From contig NC_088910.1 in the NCBI RefSeq assembly GCF_963576675.1, positions 26,538,531 through 26,602,530 of the forward strand: DNA of 64,000 nt, read 5' to 3'. Numbering within the stretch: position 1 is the stretch's first letter; every line of letters starts with the position of its first letter. The position numbers were made by a program, and so were the translations under genes. The notes under the pieces are model-generated. The model did no database searches. It saw only the letters and a list, made by a program, of their open reading frames with translations, and was not told the origin of the DNA. The DNA comes from Euphorbia lathyris. Lineage: Eukaryota; Streptophyta; Magnoliopsida; Malpighiales; Euphorbiaceae. Shown piece after piece: positions 1 through 11,718 of the stretch.

Positions 1-469
1 GTTGATTTCACTGTTCAAAATGCATCTCATTTTAAGGAGGAGGTGTAGAATTGCAGCTCAGTCAACAACTCAAGTCGCTAAGTCAAATGGCTAAATGACT
101 CAAGAACCTTAAAAAATTTCCACGCCAAAATTATATTTTAGGTATAATTAGTAGTTAGATGATTCTTAAATGACAAATTATTAACTTATGATAAAAAAAA
201 AGACAAAAAAATAATCAATTTCAATATATAGAGTGAAAATTGGTTTGTTCTAGATGATATAGATACACAATTGAATTGGGTTGATTCCAAAACCCAAATC
301 CACGTTGTTGAAGTTGGAAATTTGGAATTGAATGGCTATAGCTATATGTTATAGTCCCACTTATATTTTGTATCCATTAGGTGATCGATGTTTCACTATT
401 TTTGTTTTTTCTTTTCTTTTTTCTTTTTCTGGATCACCTTTAGGTGGTGTGGCATCTCTTGGATTCATA
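1..469. other. AT-rich intergenic DNA
   Basis: No gene is supported here. A purine tract followed by TGTAGAATTG at about 34-53 looks like the junction between the polypurine tract and 3' LTR of a copia element, but too little lies inside the window to call it. Confidence 0.4.
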
Positions 470-1550
470 TTGTTCATTTTCAAACTAACTATATATAATA
501 ATCATTTTTATTTATATAGCTTTAGAATATTTCTATTATAGAATACAGAATATTTCGAATTATTTTTATTTCTCTATTTCATAAAATAATTATTTATCTA
601 TTTATTATTTTATGTATATGTTATATAATTATTTAGAATATATATAATAAATAAATAAATAAATAACAATGATCTTAAATAGGAGTTGTAAAAAAAATGA
701 TCTTAAATAGGAAATATTAATATATACTCCATCCGTCTGTTTCATATTAGATGTCTTTCTAAAGATTTGTTTTTATTTCATATTACATATCATTTTCATA
801 TGATCAATATATATTAAGTAGTTTCTTTATACTATAAAATTTGGGTTTATAGAGAATAATTAGATTAATGGACTTATTATAAAATAAATAAATAGTGAAA
901 TCAATAAATAATAAATAATAAAAAAAATTTATATTATTATTTCTATACAACTCTCTAGAAAGATATGAAACGGAGTGAGTACTATTTTCGACATATCAGA
1001 TCTTGACGTTGATTTTTGGGCACATTAAGCCTCCATTTTCCAAATTAGTTATTCTTTCCAATTTATAATATTCTTTACAATTTAAAATAAAAAATTTACA
1101 ATTTCGTTATAGATAAATAAAAAAAAAACTATTTTGGAATTGTTAAGAATGTGAATTGGAGTTTTATATTCAAAGTTAATTTTATAATAATTATTTATGT
1201 TCATTTTGAAAGTAAGTATATATAATAATAATTTTTATTTTTATGCTATTTATGTTGATATAGAATATTTCTATTATAGAATACAGAATATTGATATATT
1301 TCTATACATGTTAATATATTATAGAATAATTTATATTCTCTATTTATTTATTTTCTATTTTATAGAATCATTATTTATCTGTTTATTATATATCATATAA
1401 AAAAATATTTAGAATTTAAATAAAAAAATATTAAAATAAATGACATTAAATAGGAAATATTAAATTAATAAAATAGAAAATATTAATTGAGAATATTAAT
1501 ATATATTAATTTTGACACGTGAGGCCCTCACTATTGATTTTTGGACACAT
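470..1550. repeat. Diverged direct duplication, split by a MITE
   Basis: Two blocks, about 470-1035 and 1190-1550, follow the same order of motifs: TTCATTTT with AACTATATATAATAAT-like text, then AGAATATTTCTATTATAGAATACAGAATAT, then AAATAGGAAATATTAA, then TTGATTTTTGG(G/A)CACATTAAG. They look like an old tandem duplication. The left copy was later enlarged by the Stowaway-type MITE at 727-979. Confidence 0.6.
727..979. mobile_element. Stowaway-type MITE
   Basis: 253 bp bounded by CTCCATCCGTCTGTTTCATA on the left and a complementary end, ATATGAAACGGAGTGAG, on the right. TA dinucleotides flank it at 725-726 and 980-981. Terminal sequence and TA duplication are those of Tc1/mariner-derived Stowaway MITEs. 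No coding capacity. Confidence 0.85.
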
Positions 1551-1696
1551 TAAGGGATGTTTCAATGTTTGTTTCAGCTTTTTGAAATAACGTTTAACGT
1601 TTGACTCTAAACCGCATGAAATATAATATTTAATTAGGTTTTACAACATTCAAAATAATCAATCCATCAAAATGAGAATAATCTAATGTTTTTTTA

Positions 1697-2246
1697 GGGT
1701 AATTAATTTATTAGTCCCTATATTTTGACAAAACACATTGTTTAGTCCCTGTGTTTTCAAAAACACATGGTAAGGTCTCTAACCTTTTTCTTAGTGAACT
1801 ATTTAGTCCTTCCGTCTGTTTGTTAGATTTTTTTACCGTTTATGACTTCATAAATGACTAAATTACCCTTTACTATTTACCTTCAAACTTTATAAGAGGA
1901 AATCCAATTTAGAAGAAGAAGCTATTTGTATGGAGAACAAGAAAAAGAAAAGACCCAATGCTTACGAATTTGAACGATTAAGAAGAAAATCAAGAAGAAG
2001 AACACTCAAAGTTGATTTCAGATGCATTAGAGTTTAAAGGAAAGGAAAAGAAGAACGCAAATCCAAATTGACTAACAAAATCTTCGTGAGAATCTAATGA
2101 CATGGACTAAACAGTTCACTGAGAAAAACGTTAGGGACTAAACAGTTCATTTAGAAAAAGGTTAGAGACTTTATCATGTGTTTTTTAAAATACATGGACT
2201 AAACAGTATGTTTTGTCAAAATATAGGACTAATAAATTAATTACTT
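1697..2246. mobile_element. Foldback (Mutator-type) element
   Basis: Long inverted arms read GGGTAATTAATTTATTAGTCC on the left and the complement at 2226-2244. Both contain recurring GTTTAGTCC units. T-rich flanks (T7A left, long T run right) suggest a roughly 9-bp duplication of a T-rich target, but it is not exact. The centre (1900-2100) is purine-rich and gene-like with no intact frame. I infer a non-autonomous Mutator-like element. Confidence 0.6.
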
Positions 2247-2800
2247 TTTTTTTTTAAGATTAATGCAATGGAGGACCAAGAAATTCCAAAACAGAAAAAG
2301 AAGTGTTGGAGTTGCCGAAAGAGTATTAATCAAAATTCTATGCTTTCTCTTGAAGTAATTGTCTCAACTGATAAGCTTTGATGTGTTTTAACTGTAATAA
2401 CTACTAATAATTGCTTTTGCTTTTTAGCATAATAAATTAATTAATTAATTAATAAAATGGAAGCATAAGTGCAATTAAAATCATGATTATGATTATGAAC
2501 ACATGAGAAGATAAGTTATTGGGGATTCCATCAAACCGTCTAAACCGAAAGAATGTCAACAATTAATCCTTTTTTGACCATGCAACAAATAACATCTTTT
2601 TTCTATTTATTTTCATCATTTCTTATTGGTCGATTGTGTCAAATATTATTACAGAAAATAACATTTTGCATTATTTGTTTTCATTACAGTGTCCCTTTCA
2701 TACCCCTCTTACAAAAAGTGGTCCCTTTTATTATTTGGAAAGGGACGGTTTAATTTATCTATGCATTTTCTAGTTGTTGTGGAATATTTATGCAAGACTG
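2247..2800. other. Intergenic DNA, no feature recognised
   Basis: AT-rich with a short TTAA run near 2440. The frame at 2553-2753 has no family signature. Confidence 0.5.
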
Positions 2801-3240
2801 ATGGAGCCCTTCATTAAAGGGTCATTTCCTAAACAAGAACAAATTGTTGAGCAATACCTCAGCAACAGGGCAGATTATGTTTCAACTGCCAGGAGATGGA
2901 CTGAAGAGTATGCAATGGGAGCATGATGTGCAAATAGCATGCAAGGAGGGCTGCATGATAAACAAGCATCAGAGTTGGAGGTTAGGTTGAACAAGTGAAG
3001 AATTGGAGAGGTATGAAAGGCAACTGGAAGAACAGAAGCTTCAAATTGATTACTAAGGGAACTGACTTACCATTTCCGTATTTCAATCTCAGAAACAAAG
3101 ATTTGCACGTAGAAAGCTATCATGGAGATAGCCAAAGAGAATGAGGGGAGAGGGATGCGAGAGCTGAAGTCTGAGCTGGAGGAGAAACCTAATTACTCTC
3201 TAGGTTTCGGTTTGTATACGAGCTGAAAATATTAGTCAAT
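2801..3240 (+). pseudogene. Broken coding-like fragment, unidentified
   Basis: This stretch is less AT-rich than its surroundings and has coding character. A 41-codon frame starts at 2801 and stops at 2924-2926; its tail (VSTARRWTEEYA) faintly recalls the C-terminal region of some plant E2 ubiquitin-conjugating enzymes, but I cannot confirm this. Further on, in shifted frames broken by stops, come charged coiled-coil-like stretches (LERYERQLEEQKLQ, then IMEIAKENEGRGMRELKSE). It looks like a decayed gene or captured exons. No promoter or intact frame is seen. Confidence 0.35.
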
Positions 3241-3730
3241 ACGTTTGAGCGCCTTCAATTTGAGAAGTGTTTTGGTTGGCCGCGTAACTTAAATTCAGTT
3301 GTCGCATTTTTTATTTTCAGACAACCATGACAGTCATATATAACAAGTTTCATATGATGGTTAAGAAACTTTTCAAGTAAAAGCGCGTTTTCTTTATATG
3401 ACAAATGTGTGTCATCGTAAGGCCACATGTGCTTTGAGGTTCTTTACACATAAGCATTCAGATGATATAACTTTAATATAGTGCCGCGAAAAACATTTAG
3501 ACGACATGAAAACAAATTTCTGTCATATATCTTGTGTTATGTAAAAGGGAAAATGGCGTAATGACATTCGATTTTTCATTGTCCAAAATTTCCTCAATGG
3601 CGTAGTGACATTTGGCTTAAGAAAGAGAGGATCCTCTTTCTTTCTACTTTTTCTTCTTCTTTGTAGATCTTCGTTGTTGCCGCCACCATTACCGTCACTT
3701 TCTCCATTCTAGCTTTCTAAACATGTCTAC
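3241..3730. other. Intergenic DNA, no feature recognised
   Basis: Contains scattered GACA/TGTC-type motifs (3330-3540) that could be worn transposon subterminal repeats. No boundary or gene can be drawn. Confidence 0.4.
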
Positions 3731-3820
3731 TAAGGTTATGTTCTTTTTGACTGAAATTAAATTAAATTAATTGAACTAAAATTAAATTAACTAAACTGAA
3801 ATAAAATGAATGCTACTTAA

Positions 3821-4151
3821 GGTCCGTTTGTTTTACCTACTGTTTGCTGTTGTTGTTTGATGTTTACTGTTACGATTTGCTGTTTGCTGTTACGGTTTGC
3901 TGTTGCTGTTTGCTGTTACAGTTTGCTGTTTGCTGTTGGAAAAAGCTGCTTTTCCAAAAAGCAGAGATTCTCTGCTTTTGTAAAAGGCTGCTTTTCGAGT
4001 ATAAAATACAAACAGGAGATCACTAACCAAACACTTAATGCTGCTTTTCAATTGTAAAAGGCAAACAGGAAGTCACTAACCAAACACCTAAAACTCTTCA
4101 TTTTGAAGTGAAAAGGCAAAAGGAGCCTAAAAATGAGCAACCAAACACCCC
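3821..4151 (+). mobile_element. MITE with GTTTGCTGTT subrepeats, copy 1
   Basis: Ends GGTCCGTTTGTTTTAC and the complement of AACCAAACACCCC are inverted. CTTAA flanks both sides (3816-3820 and 4152-4156). Inside are 6-7 copies of a TTTGCTGTTAC/TTTGCTGTTG subrepeat and a GCTTTT-rich palindromic core. It sits inside the AT-rich element at 3731-4728. Two more copies lie at 15478-15761 (reverse orientation) and 15995-17721 (split). Confidence 0.65.
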
Positions 4152-4169
4152 CTTAACTTAACTTAACTA

Positions 4170-4625
4170 AATTAAACCAAATAATTATAATTGTAATAAA
4201 TTATATATATATAATGATAAATTTTATATACAAATAATTATAATTATAATAAATAATGATAAAATATATATAATAAATCATATATTACATATAATTAACT
4301 ATAATTATAATAAATAGCTAAATTATAAATTATATATATTATAATAAATAGCTAAATTATAAATTATATATATTATAATAAATAATAATAAATTATATAT
4401 AAATAATTGTAATTATAATAAATAATGGTGAATTACATATAAATAATACTAAATTATAAATTATATATAAATAATTATAATAAATAATGATGATGAATTA
4501 TATATAAATTATAAATTATATATAAATGGTTATAATTATAATAAATAATAATAAATTATATATAAATAATACTAAATTATAAATTATATGTAAATAATTA
4601 TAATTATAATAAATAATGATAAATT
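4170..4625. repeat. AT minisatellite
   Basis: Tandem variants of an ATAATTATAATTATAATAAAT-like unit followed by AATGATAAATTATATATAA, many times over. Interior of the element at 3731-4728. Confidence 0.7.
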
Positions 4626-4734
4626 AAACTAACTTAACTTAACTTAATGTTACTGAACTTAACTTAACTTAACTTAATTGAATTGAACTTACTTATACTG
4701 AAATTAAGTAAAAACGAACAGGGTCTTAGAGGAG

Positions 4735-5255
4735 GAAGAAAGAAGTTTGTCTTCCTTCTTTCTCCTCCCACTTATGTTTTTAGTCTTCGTTTTTAGCTTC
4801 AGATTTATTCTTTCTTGTTAGTTTGAAGTTATATATCTTCTTGAGCTTCTTTTTCTGTCAAATCTACACATGTTAGTTATACTTGTTTCTTTTATTCTTT
4901 TTTCGATCTTAGCAAGAGCGGAAAAGGTTCATTTTGTCCGTAAATCTGTATATCTGGGTGGTTGCAAAACAGAAATGATTGAGATCCGAATATCCGGAAG
5001 AGCCTAAATAATGAAGAATGAATTACATCGGTTTTTCAACGGGATTCGACTTACGAGAAGAATATATGATTTCTATGATTGTTGTATTTGTATTTTTATG
5101 GTTTTTATTGTTCTTTGTAGTCTATTTTCTTCCCTTTATTGATCTTATACCGACGGTAGGCTGTATGGGTGAGAGGTTTTATTCCTCTTTATTTTTATGT
5201 TATACTTGTAATTTTTAAGTTAATGAAATGATATATTGTATTTAAAAAAAAAAAT
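4735..5255 (+). repeat. Retroposon-like dispersed repeat, copy A
   Basis: Homologous along its length to 14165-14760. Shared landmarks in order are: a CT-rich leader, CTTCCTTCTTTC, a TTTTTGTCTT-like block, AGCAAGAGCGGAAA (copy B: ACAAGAGCAGAAA), TTTTGTCCGTA, then TTTATGAGAAG-like text. It ends in an A run at 5245-5255. The A tail and lack of inverted repeats suggest a retroposed transcript or non-autonomous retroposon. The short frame at 5018-5218 has no homolog I recognise. Confidence 0.5.
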
Positions 5256-6103
5256 CAATCAATATGAATCAATAAATTAAATCAAATTTCTTCCAAAGGT
5301 TGTGGAAAACAAGTGGTGACACTATATATCAATTGTGATATAAACTAAAGAATAATTCTAAAATTAAATGTCCAAGGCCTTGGAAGCTCACCATGAATTA
5401 TGGATTATTATTTTCTTGATTGCTAATAGCAAGACATAACACCCAATATAGACAATTAATTCATTAGTTCATATCATATCCCAATATATTCTATATCCTA
5501 CTACAAATAGAAATTAAGTATTAACTTCAAAATTATATCCATCTCTTTGCTTAAACCGTTCTATTGAGACAACAAAAATATCAGCAAAAATATATTTATC
5601 GATAAGCTTAATGATGACTTCACATACTAATCCTTATTAACAACACCGACAAAACAAAACATTAGATTAAGGTTTTGTATTTGCGCATGAGTAAGTGATT
5701 AATTAATTAATTAATTAAATGTTAGAATGTAATTATGGATAAGTTAAAGAGTATAGTGGATGTTATCAAGATTATCTTCTCTATATGACATCAAACTTAT
5801 TTTTGGTTTCAAAGTAGAAAACATGTTTTCTTTTTTAATGTTCAAAATAGAAGCATCCGATATTATTTTGAATTTTTGTCTTTTACTTTATATCCAACTA
5901 TCTTGTCTTCTTGCCAAAAAGACACATTCCCATTTGGATGTTAGTTGCAATCACCGTATGAATTCGTAGAATTTAGTTGTTAGTTAGCACGTGTAACATA
6001 ACTTCCTAATGCTACATGTGTGCCCCTCATCACCCTTTATTAAGAAAGAAAGGGCCTCATGTTTATCTAATTTTACCTTTATATTCTAATTCAAACTAAA
6101 ATT
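5256..6103. other. Intergenic DNA, no feature recognised
   Basis: AT-rich with a short (TTAA)n at about 5700. The frame at 5760-5969 is unsupported. Confidence 0.5.
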
Positions 6104-7245
6104 AATACTAAAACACCCATAAGTTTTAGGGCTATGAGTAATTTACTTATTAGATTTAAACTTATGTAATTTTATCCCTAACTTTGAGGGTCAAAGAGCA
6201 ATTTTATTTCTAACATTAATAAGTTGGGTCAATTTGAGACTTTATTATAAAAATACATATATTTTGTTTATTATTATACACCAATTACATAACAGTTTGC
6301 TTTTTTTTTAAATCATATTTTCTGTGATTTAATAATATAATTAAAGATTAATATTTATAAATTTAACGAAATATTTTAACATTTTTTTCACATCTAATCA
6401 TATGTTTATGATCTGTTATTAATGGGTGATAAAATGACTCAAATGTGAAATGTGGATGACAAGATTTATGATCGAGATGAATTATTTCTCAAATTGGTCC
6501 AACTTAACAACGTTAATGGTAAAATTGTTCTTGACTATCAAAATTAGATGATGAGGACTTCTCTTTGGCAAGTCCAGGCCAAGTAGAAATGTGGTAACAC
6601 AACAGAACTAGCTTCGGCTACTCCTCATGGTCGTTGTTTCGGTCTTCCTAAATGATATTTATTCGGCTGCGATTTAGAGTGATTTTGGCCTCATCTTGTC
6701 TTTGGTTACCCTTTGGTTACTTGCTCACCAAAGAGACTGACGTGTTCACCTAGGGGACGTGGCTTACTGTGGTTTACTTGTTCAGTAAGGAGACAAACCT
6801 GACCCGCTGAGATTGTACTATTCAATATTTTGCCATGAACCCCTTTAAACCCACCCCCATCTTACCCCTTTAAGTTTATGCTTTTAATTGTATGCATTTG
6901 CCTTTTTGATAATTTGCCAATTAGGTCTTGAGATGTTATAAATTCATCTTTTTCTTTGTAATCAGATAACTTTTTATCAATAAAAACTATTATCTTCTCG
7001 TTGAAGTTTTGTTAAGGTTTTACACCTTCAACAATAGGGATTTCTTTATTCATACGGATTTAGTCCGTGAAACCTTGGGATTAACTCCTTCTAGTTCAGG
7101 TAGAGAAGAAACTCTTCGTAGTTTTAAGATCAAATACCTCTACTTCGTCATTAATCCGTATTATTAGGTGTAAAATTGCACCATTTAGATGTTATGGATA
7201 AAATTGCTCTTAGCTATACACATTAGAAGTATTTTTTACACCTAA
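6104..7245. mobile_element. Worn foldback element with LTR-like insert
   Basis: Arms with GAGCAATTTTA and TAAAATTGCTC-type text at about 6190-6540 and 7170-7245 match the ends of the Mutator-type MITE at 11278-11718, so this is a worn relative. The segment of about 6545-7165 between them is richer in G/C, ends in an AATAAAAACT-type signal and looks like a solo LTR. I could not fix TG/CA borders or a duplication. Confidence 0.35.
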
Positions 7246-7384
7246 GTTACTTTGTTGATTATTGCATATGTGTTTAATTGAATATATGCGGTGGATGAAA
7301 AATCTATAAAACCTTTCAAAGAAAAAACTATTAAAAAGAGGGTATGCATTTATTGAATTCAACAAATTAAGATAAGTATTCATA

Positions 7385-7419
<35 letters not shown>
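7385..7419. repeat. (AAT)n microsatellite
   Basis: About eleven perfect AAT units. Confidence 0.95.
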
Positions 7420-7420
<1 letters not shown>

Positions 7421-7898
7421 GGAGTAATAAAGTGAAAAATAGGGCTAAATTAAGAGGATTAGGTGAAAATGTGGTTGATTAGAATCATGCATTCAGATCA
7501 GACGTGGAAACCCTTAAGCAGCATGCTTTTGTTCATGTGGAAAGAATAAATTAATAGATAATCAACGGAAAAAAGGGTCAAAAAGACCAAAGCTAAAAAT
7601 GCATCATCTGATATGCTTTCTTATTTTTTTAACTCAATTTTTCTAAAAAGATAAAAAAGAATGCTTTCAAAACAGAATAAAAAAAGTTTGTAAAATCCAT
7701 CCTATGAAAAAGTAATGAAAGCATTTACATTTAAGTGATAACTTATCAAAATAGGTTAGAAATGTTTTTTCTTAAATATTAATTTAGTCTAAAACACATT
7801 ATTTTAGCATTGTAAAATTGTGAGCATAGACCAAGACAGGAGGAAGCCTGGAAGCGTAGCCCTTGTTTCCGACAGATCAAGGTCGCGATGTAAGATGA
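7420..7898. other. Intergenic DNA, no feature recognised
   Basis: AT-rich; no coding or repeat structure found. Confidence 0.5.
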
Positions 7899-7907
7899 CA
7901 TTTCAAA

Positions 7908-8368
7908 GGCTTAAAGCGTTATTTGACTCTTGATCTATCCAAAATTTTATTATTTAGCCACTGACCTATTATTTGGTCACATTTGATCTCTGGTCTATCC
8001 CAAATTGGTGAACTTTCACCCAATTTGGATTCAAACTTCACCGAATCATTATCTCATTGATAAGTAACGATATTTTGACAATTGAACTTAATAGATTTTA
8101 GTTTAGGATTTGTTTTTTGTTTTTTTCTTTTTTTAATCTTATTAATTATTTCTACATAATGTAGAAAAAAAACTTTAATCATGTTTCAAGTTTAAGTGTC
8201 AAAATATCGTTACTTATCAATGAGATAACGATTCCGTTAAATATTCATACAAATTGGGTGAAATTTCACCAAATGGGATAGGTCAATAGCCAAATTTGAC
8301 CAAATAATAGATCAGGGGCCGAATAACACAATTTTAAATAGATCAGGGGTCAAATAATGCTTTAAGCC
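7908..8368. mobile_element. Mutator-type MITE with 9-bp duplication
   Basis: 461 bp with long inverted arms (GGCTTAAAGCGTTATTTGAC versus the complement at the right end), meeting around a T-rich centre at about 8110. An exact 9-bp duplication, CATTTCAAA, flanks it at 7899-7907 and 8369-8377. Nine-bp duplications with long arms are the mark of Mutator-like elements. Non-coding. Confidence 0.88.
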
Positions 8369-8638
8369 CATTTCAAATCTATCTACTGAGTCAGGCTTGA
8401 ATTAGAAATTTAAATTTAAACGAATTCGAACGTAAATAATATATATATTAGTAAAAAAAAAAGTTGTATGTAGATGTAAAATTGGTCTTCCAACAAAACA
8501 ATCATGTACTCGTTTTCTCGTTTTGAGTTAACAAAACTTATATTAACTCAGGCCTATCATTGTATCATTGGTTCGGTTAAATTCCAATAACTCATGCCTA
8601 TAATGGTATCATTTCAAAAGTTGAGACGTTATTTTGTA

Positions 8639-9136
8639 GGCTTACTCTTTAAACTTATCCAAAAAGTTTCATTGGTCTCCTAAATTTTTAAAGTATTTTA
8701 ATAGTCCCTAAACTTGTATAAAATATTCAGTTAGCTCCCTAAACTTGCGTAAAATATAATCAATTGATCATTCGATTGTAAAAAAAGTAAGTTAAATACG
8801 GAAAATGTATTCCATGTGTCTTAGAATGTTATTACATAATTAAAAAAATAGAGTAAAAATGAGGATATTACTTGTTCAACCATAAACCTTGTATTCTCTA
8901 ATATTACAACCGTAATACTCCGATCTTGATTGTTTTACTTTTTTAAGACACGTGCAATATATTTTTCGCATTTAACTTATTTTTTGCAACCGATTGGTCA
9001 ATTGATTACATTTTACGCAAGTTTAGGGGGCTAACTGAACATTTTATGTAAGTTCAGGAGGTTATTGAGACACTTTGAAAATTCAGGAGGCCAATCAAAT
9101 TTTTTGGACATTAGTGAGCAAATAATGTATTAAGCC
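8639..9136. mobile_element. Mutator-type MITE with 9-bp duplication, family 2
   Basis: 498 bp; arms start GGCTTACTCTTTAAACTT and end ATGTATTAAGCC. Subterminal repeats read CTCCCTAAACTTGCGTAAAAT, and their complements fill the right arm. An exact 9-bp duplication, TATTTTGTA, lies at 8630-8638 and 9137-9145. The element at 54150-54597 is the same family. Confidence 0.88.
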
Positions 9137-9182
9137 TATTTTGTATGTTGTGATTAAATGGTTAGTTCCCATAAACTTTAAC

Positions 9183-9584
9183 GGGGTGTTTGGTATTCTA
9201 TTGTGATAGGGATAAAGATAAAGATTGGAATACGGATATGGATAAATTGTTGGGATAAAGATAAAAATATGATAGTCGAGAATTATTATTCAATGTTTAG
9301 TATGTGGGATAGGGATATGGATAAAATAATACATTTTACTATTTTAACCTTATTTAAACAACATAATTTTAATTTGAGGGATAAGATGAACTTTTTCATC
9401 CTATTAAAATCGCAGGAGCTTATCTCACCTCCTCGTACCACCCCCTCTTGGGTATAGGATTCGAGAGATAAGACTCATGTCCCTATTTTATCTCTCTAAC
9501 GTATCTTTAAACAAACGTGGGATAATTCATTTTAGTTTTTTTATCTCTATCTCCGTATTTTTATCCCCTCTAATAAACAACCCC
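9183..9584. mobile_element. MITE with GGGGTGTTTGG ends
   Basis: 402 bp; left end GGGGTGTTTGGTA, right end complement GGGGTTGTTTATTAGAG, both followed by GGATAAAGATAAA-like subterminal text. This fits Tourist/hAT-type MITEs. I could not identify a clean target duplication. The frame at 9203-9457 runs through the element and is spurious. Confidence 0.65.
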
Positions 9585-10028
9585 ATAAAGATATTTTGAT
9601 ACAAACGTCCCAATTTGACACCGTGAGTTTAATTAATTATTGGGATGACATAATTAAAGCTAAAACGAGGAATGCGAGAATCATACCGGCAAAGGGAAAC
9701 AAGGCAGTAGATGAGGTAGATGACGACACGTAAGCAAGCATAGTACAATCTACGGTCATTTAATCAAAGTCGTTGAGGGTCCATGTTTCCTTTTATGTGA
9801 CAGCAGTGATTGGTACACCTGAGGTGCAAGATATTAATCTAGAGATAAAAGACTCAAATTTCACCTTAAATAGTATAAATTTATTCATATATTTTTAAAC
9901 AATGTCATTTTGTTTTTATTTATTTAAAAATTTAAACGCACTAATTTTACATTTATTTGATTATCGTATAAGATTCTAAACAAAATTTATGTAGAAATTA
10001 AAACAGTTTCAAATACTTTTATTAATTA
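9585..10028. other. Intergenic DNA, no feature recognised
   Basis: AT-rich sequence with no gene or repeat border. Confidence 0.5.
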
Positions 10029-10074
10029 CTAGAAAATACCCCTTGCTTCGCTTCGGGAGAAAATAAGTATATTT

Positions 10075-11061
10075 TTTATTAGATATGGATATTTCTGCTG
10101 TAATTTAGGAATATAATTGATTTGTAATTATCATGTTCACACATATATCTTGTGTATATATATCACATTATCAATGAATGGAAAGGCAAGGATTCTACAT
10201 TATGACACTAAGCAAAAACTGAGTGCTTCATCTGGTTCTGCTTATCATGATCCATCTGAGTATCGAAGTTTAGCTGGTGCATTACAGTATTTGACTCTCA
10301 CTCGCCCAGACATCAGTTATGCTGTTCAGCAAGTCTGTTTATTCATGCACGATCCCAAAACGTCTCATATGGCAGCTATCAAGCGGATTCTTCGATATGT
10401 TAAAGGAACCCTGGAGTTCGGACTTACATTCACAACCTCTTCACTAGATTCCTTGGTCTCCTATACAGATGCAGATTGGGGGGGATGTCCTGACACTCGA
10501 CGTTCTACTTCAGGATATTGTGTTTTCCTTGGTGACAATCTTCTATCTTGGTCTGCTAAGCGGCAACCCACTTTATCTCGTTCTAGTGCTGAAGCAGAGT
10601 ATCGTGGTGTTGCTAATGTCGTATCTGAAACTTGCTGGATTAGAAATCTTCTTCTTGAACTTCATTGCCCTATTAGTAAATCCACCTTGGTATATTGTGA
10701 CAATGTGAGTGCAGTTTACCTCACTGGTAATCCTGTACAACACCAACGTACCAAGCATATTGAGATGGATATACATTTTGTTCGAGAAAAGGTTGCTAAA
10801 GGAGAGGTTAGGGTACTTCATGTTCCTTCTCGTCATCAAATTGCAGATATTTTCACCAAAGGTCTACCACAAATTTTTTTCGACGACTTCCGCTCTAGTC
10901 TCAACGTTCGACCACCTCCCGTTTCGACTACGGGGGTGTATTAGATATGGATATTTCTGCTGTAATTTAGGAATATAATTGATTTGTAATTATCATGTTC
11001 ACACATATATCTTGTGTATATATATCACATTATCAATGAATGGAAAGGCAAGGATTCTACA
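10075..11061 (+). mobile_element. Ty1/copia deletion derivative (LTR-RNase H-LTR)
   Basis: Two nearly identical 125-bp direct repeats, 10075-10199 and 10937-11061, bracket only the last ~740 bp of a copia pol gene. The right repeat starts TG directly after a polypurine tract (CGGGGG, 10931-10936) and ends ACA, so it is a genuine 3' LTR. The left copy starts TT in place of TG and runs straight into pol codons without a primer-binding site, gag, protease, integrase or RT. A 5-bp target duplication is not obvious. Confidence 0.8.
10200..10944 (+). pseudogene. Copia RNase H domain remnant
   Basis: The C-terminal part of a Ty1/copia polyprotein. It opens with DTKQKLS, then the conserved YRSLAGALQYLTLTRPDI and AVQQVCLFMHDPKTSHM blocks. 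The RNase H core follows with candidate catalytic residues: Asp in TDADWGG, Glu in SSAEAEYRG and Asp in VYCDNVSA, then KHIEMD and the ADIFTKGLP C-terminal box. The frame has no internal stop and ends at TAG (10942-10944) just inside the 3' LTR. The ATG at 10117 lies in the LTR and is not a true start. Because RT and everything upstream is missing, this is a fragment, though its uninterrupted frame implies a fairly young origin. Confidence 0.85.
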
Positions 11062-11277
11062 TTATTATTTTTTGTTCGGTTCATATGTTTTGTGTTTGAG
11101 ATATTTACTTTGAAAAAGAAAATTAGTTCATATATTGTAGTAAGAAAGAATATGTTTCATAATATTTATAAAAGTTACATACATCATTAATTATACATAA
11201 TACATGATAACTTTAAGTATATAAGATAATAAAACACACACATTTTTGTACAGCACACGATAAGGCTATATAATTAA

Positions 11278-11718
11278 GGGTTAAGATGCATAAATCAATA
11301 TCAATTTTATCTCTCATGTCTAAAATGATGCAATTTTACTCTTAATATTTGTAAAAGGAGCAATTTTACTCCTAAAGTTGATAATTTGGATCAATTTGAG
11401 AAATAATTCATCAAATTGTTTGTTCGGTCATGAATCTTGTGATCTACACTTCACACGTGCGTCATTTTATCAATAACAAATCATGAACATATGTTGAGAT
11501 GTGAAAAAAATAAAAAAATATACCGTCTTTTGCACGAATTAGCCAAAAAAAATTCAAAAAATTCACCGAATTTATAAATATTAATCTCAAATTCTATTAT
11601 TAAATTAAAAAAAACATGAAATCTTTTTTTAGAACGAATTGAACTGCACCATTTCAGACGTTAGAGGGTAAAATTGCTCATGACCTAAAATGTTAGAGGT
11701 ATTTTTACACTTTAATCC
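11278..11718. mobile_element. Mutator-type MITE, near-perfect 9-bp duplication
   Basis: 441 bp; ends GGGTTAAGATGCATAAAT and (complement) GGATTAAAGTGTAAAAAT. Subterminal AGCAATTTTACTC/GGTAAAATTGCTC lie in opposite orientation. Flanks TATAATTAA (11269-11277) and TATAACTAA (11719-11727) match at 8 of 9 bases. Confidence 0.78.

Larger units (their letters stand above)
3731..4728. mobile_element. AT-rich inverted-repeat element with nested MITE
   Basis: The left end TAAGGTTATGTTCTTTTT and the complement of the right end (TAAGACCCTGTTCGTTTTT, ending at 4728) are imperfect inverted repeats. Each is followed inward by ACTGAAATTAA-like text. The interior is nearly pure A/T. A related but worn sequence lies at 53241-53480. 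No target duplication is clear. Possibly hAT-type; the class is inferred from end sequence only. Confidence 0.5.

Noticed and set aside
30..60. Possible polypurine tract and start of a copia 3' LTR
   Set aside because: Only the last few dozen bases would be in the window; no coding or LTR end to confirm.
4170..4625. Possible replication origin or matrix-attachment DNA
   Set aside because: Extreme A/T content alone is explained by the minisatellite; no specific signal.
9203..9457. 84-residue open frame
   Set aside because: It lies wholly inside the MITE at 9183-9584 and consists of GATAAAGATA-type repeats; no domain.
10469..10978. Frames on both strands overlapping the copia RNase H
   Set aside because: Shadows of the real retrotransposon frame.
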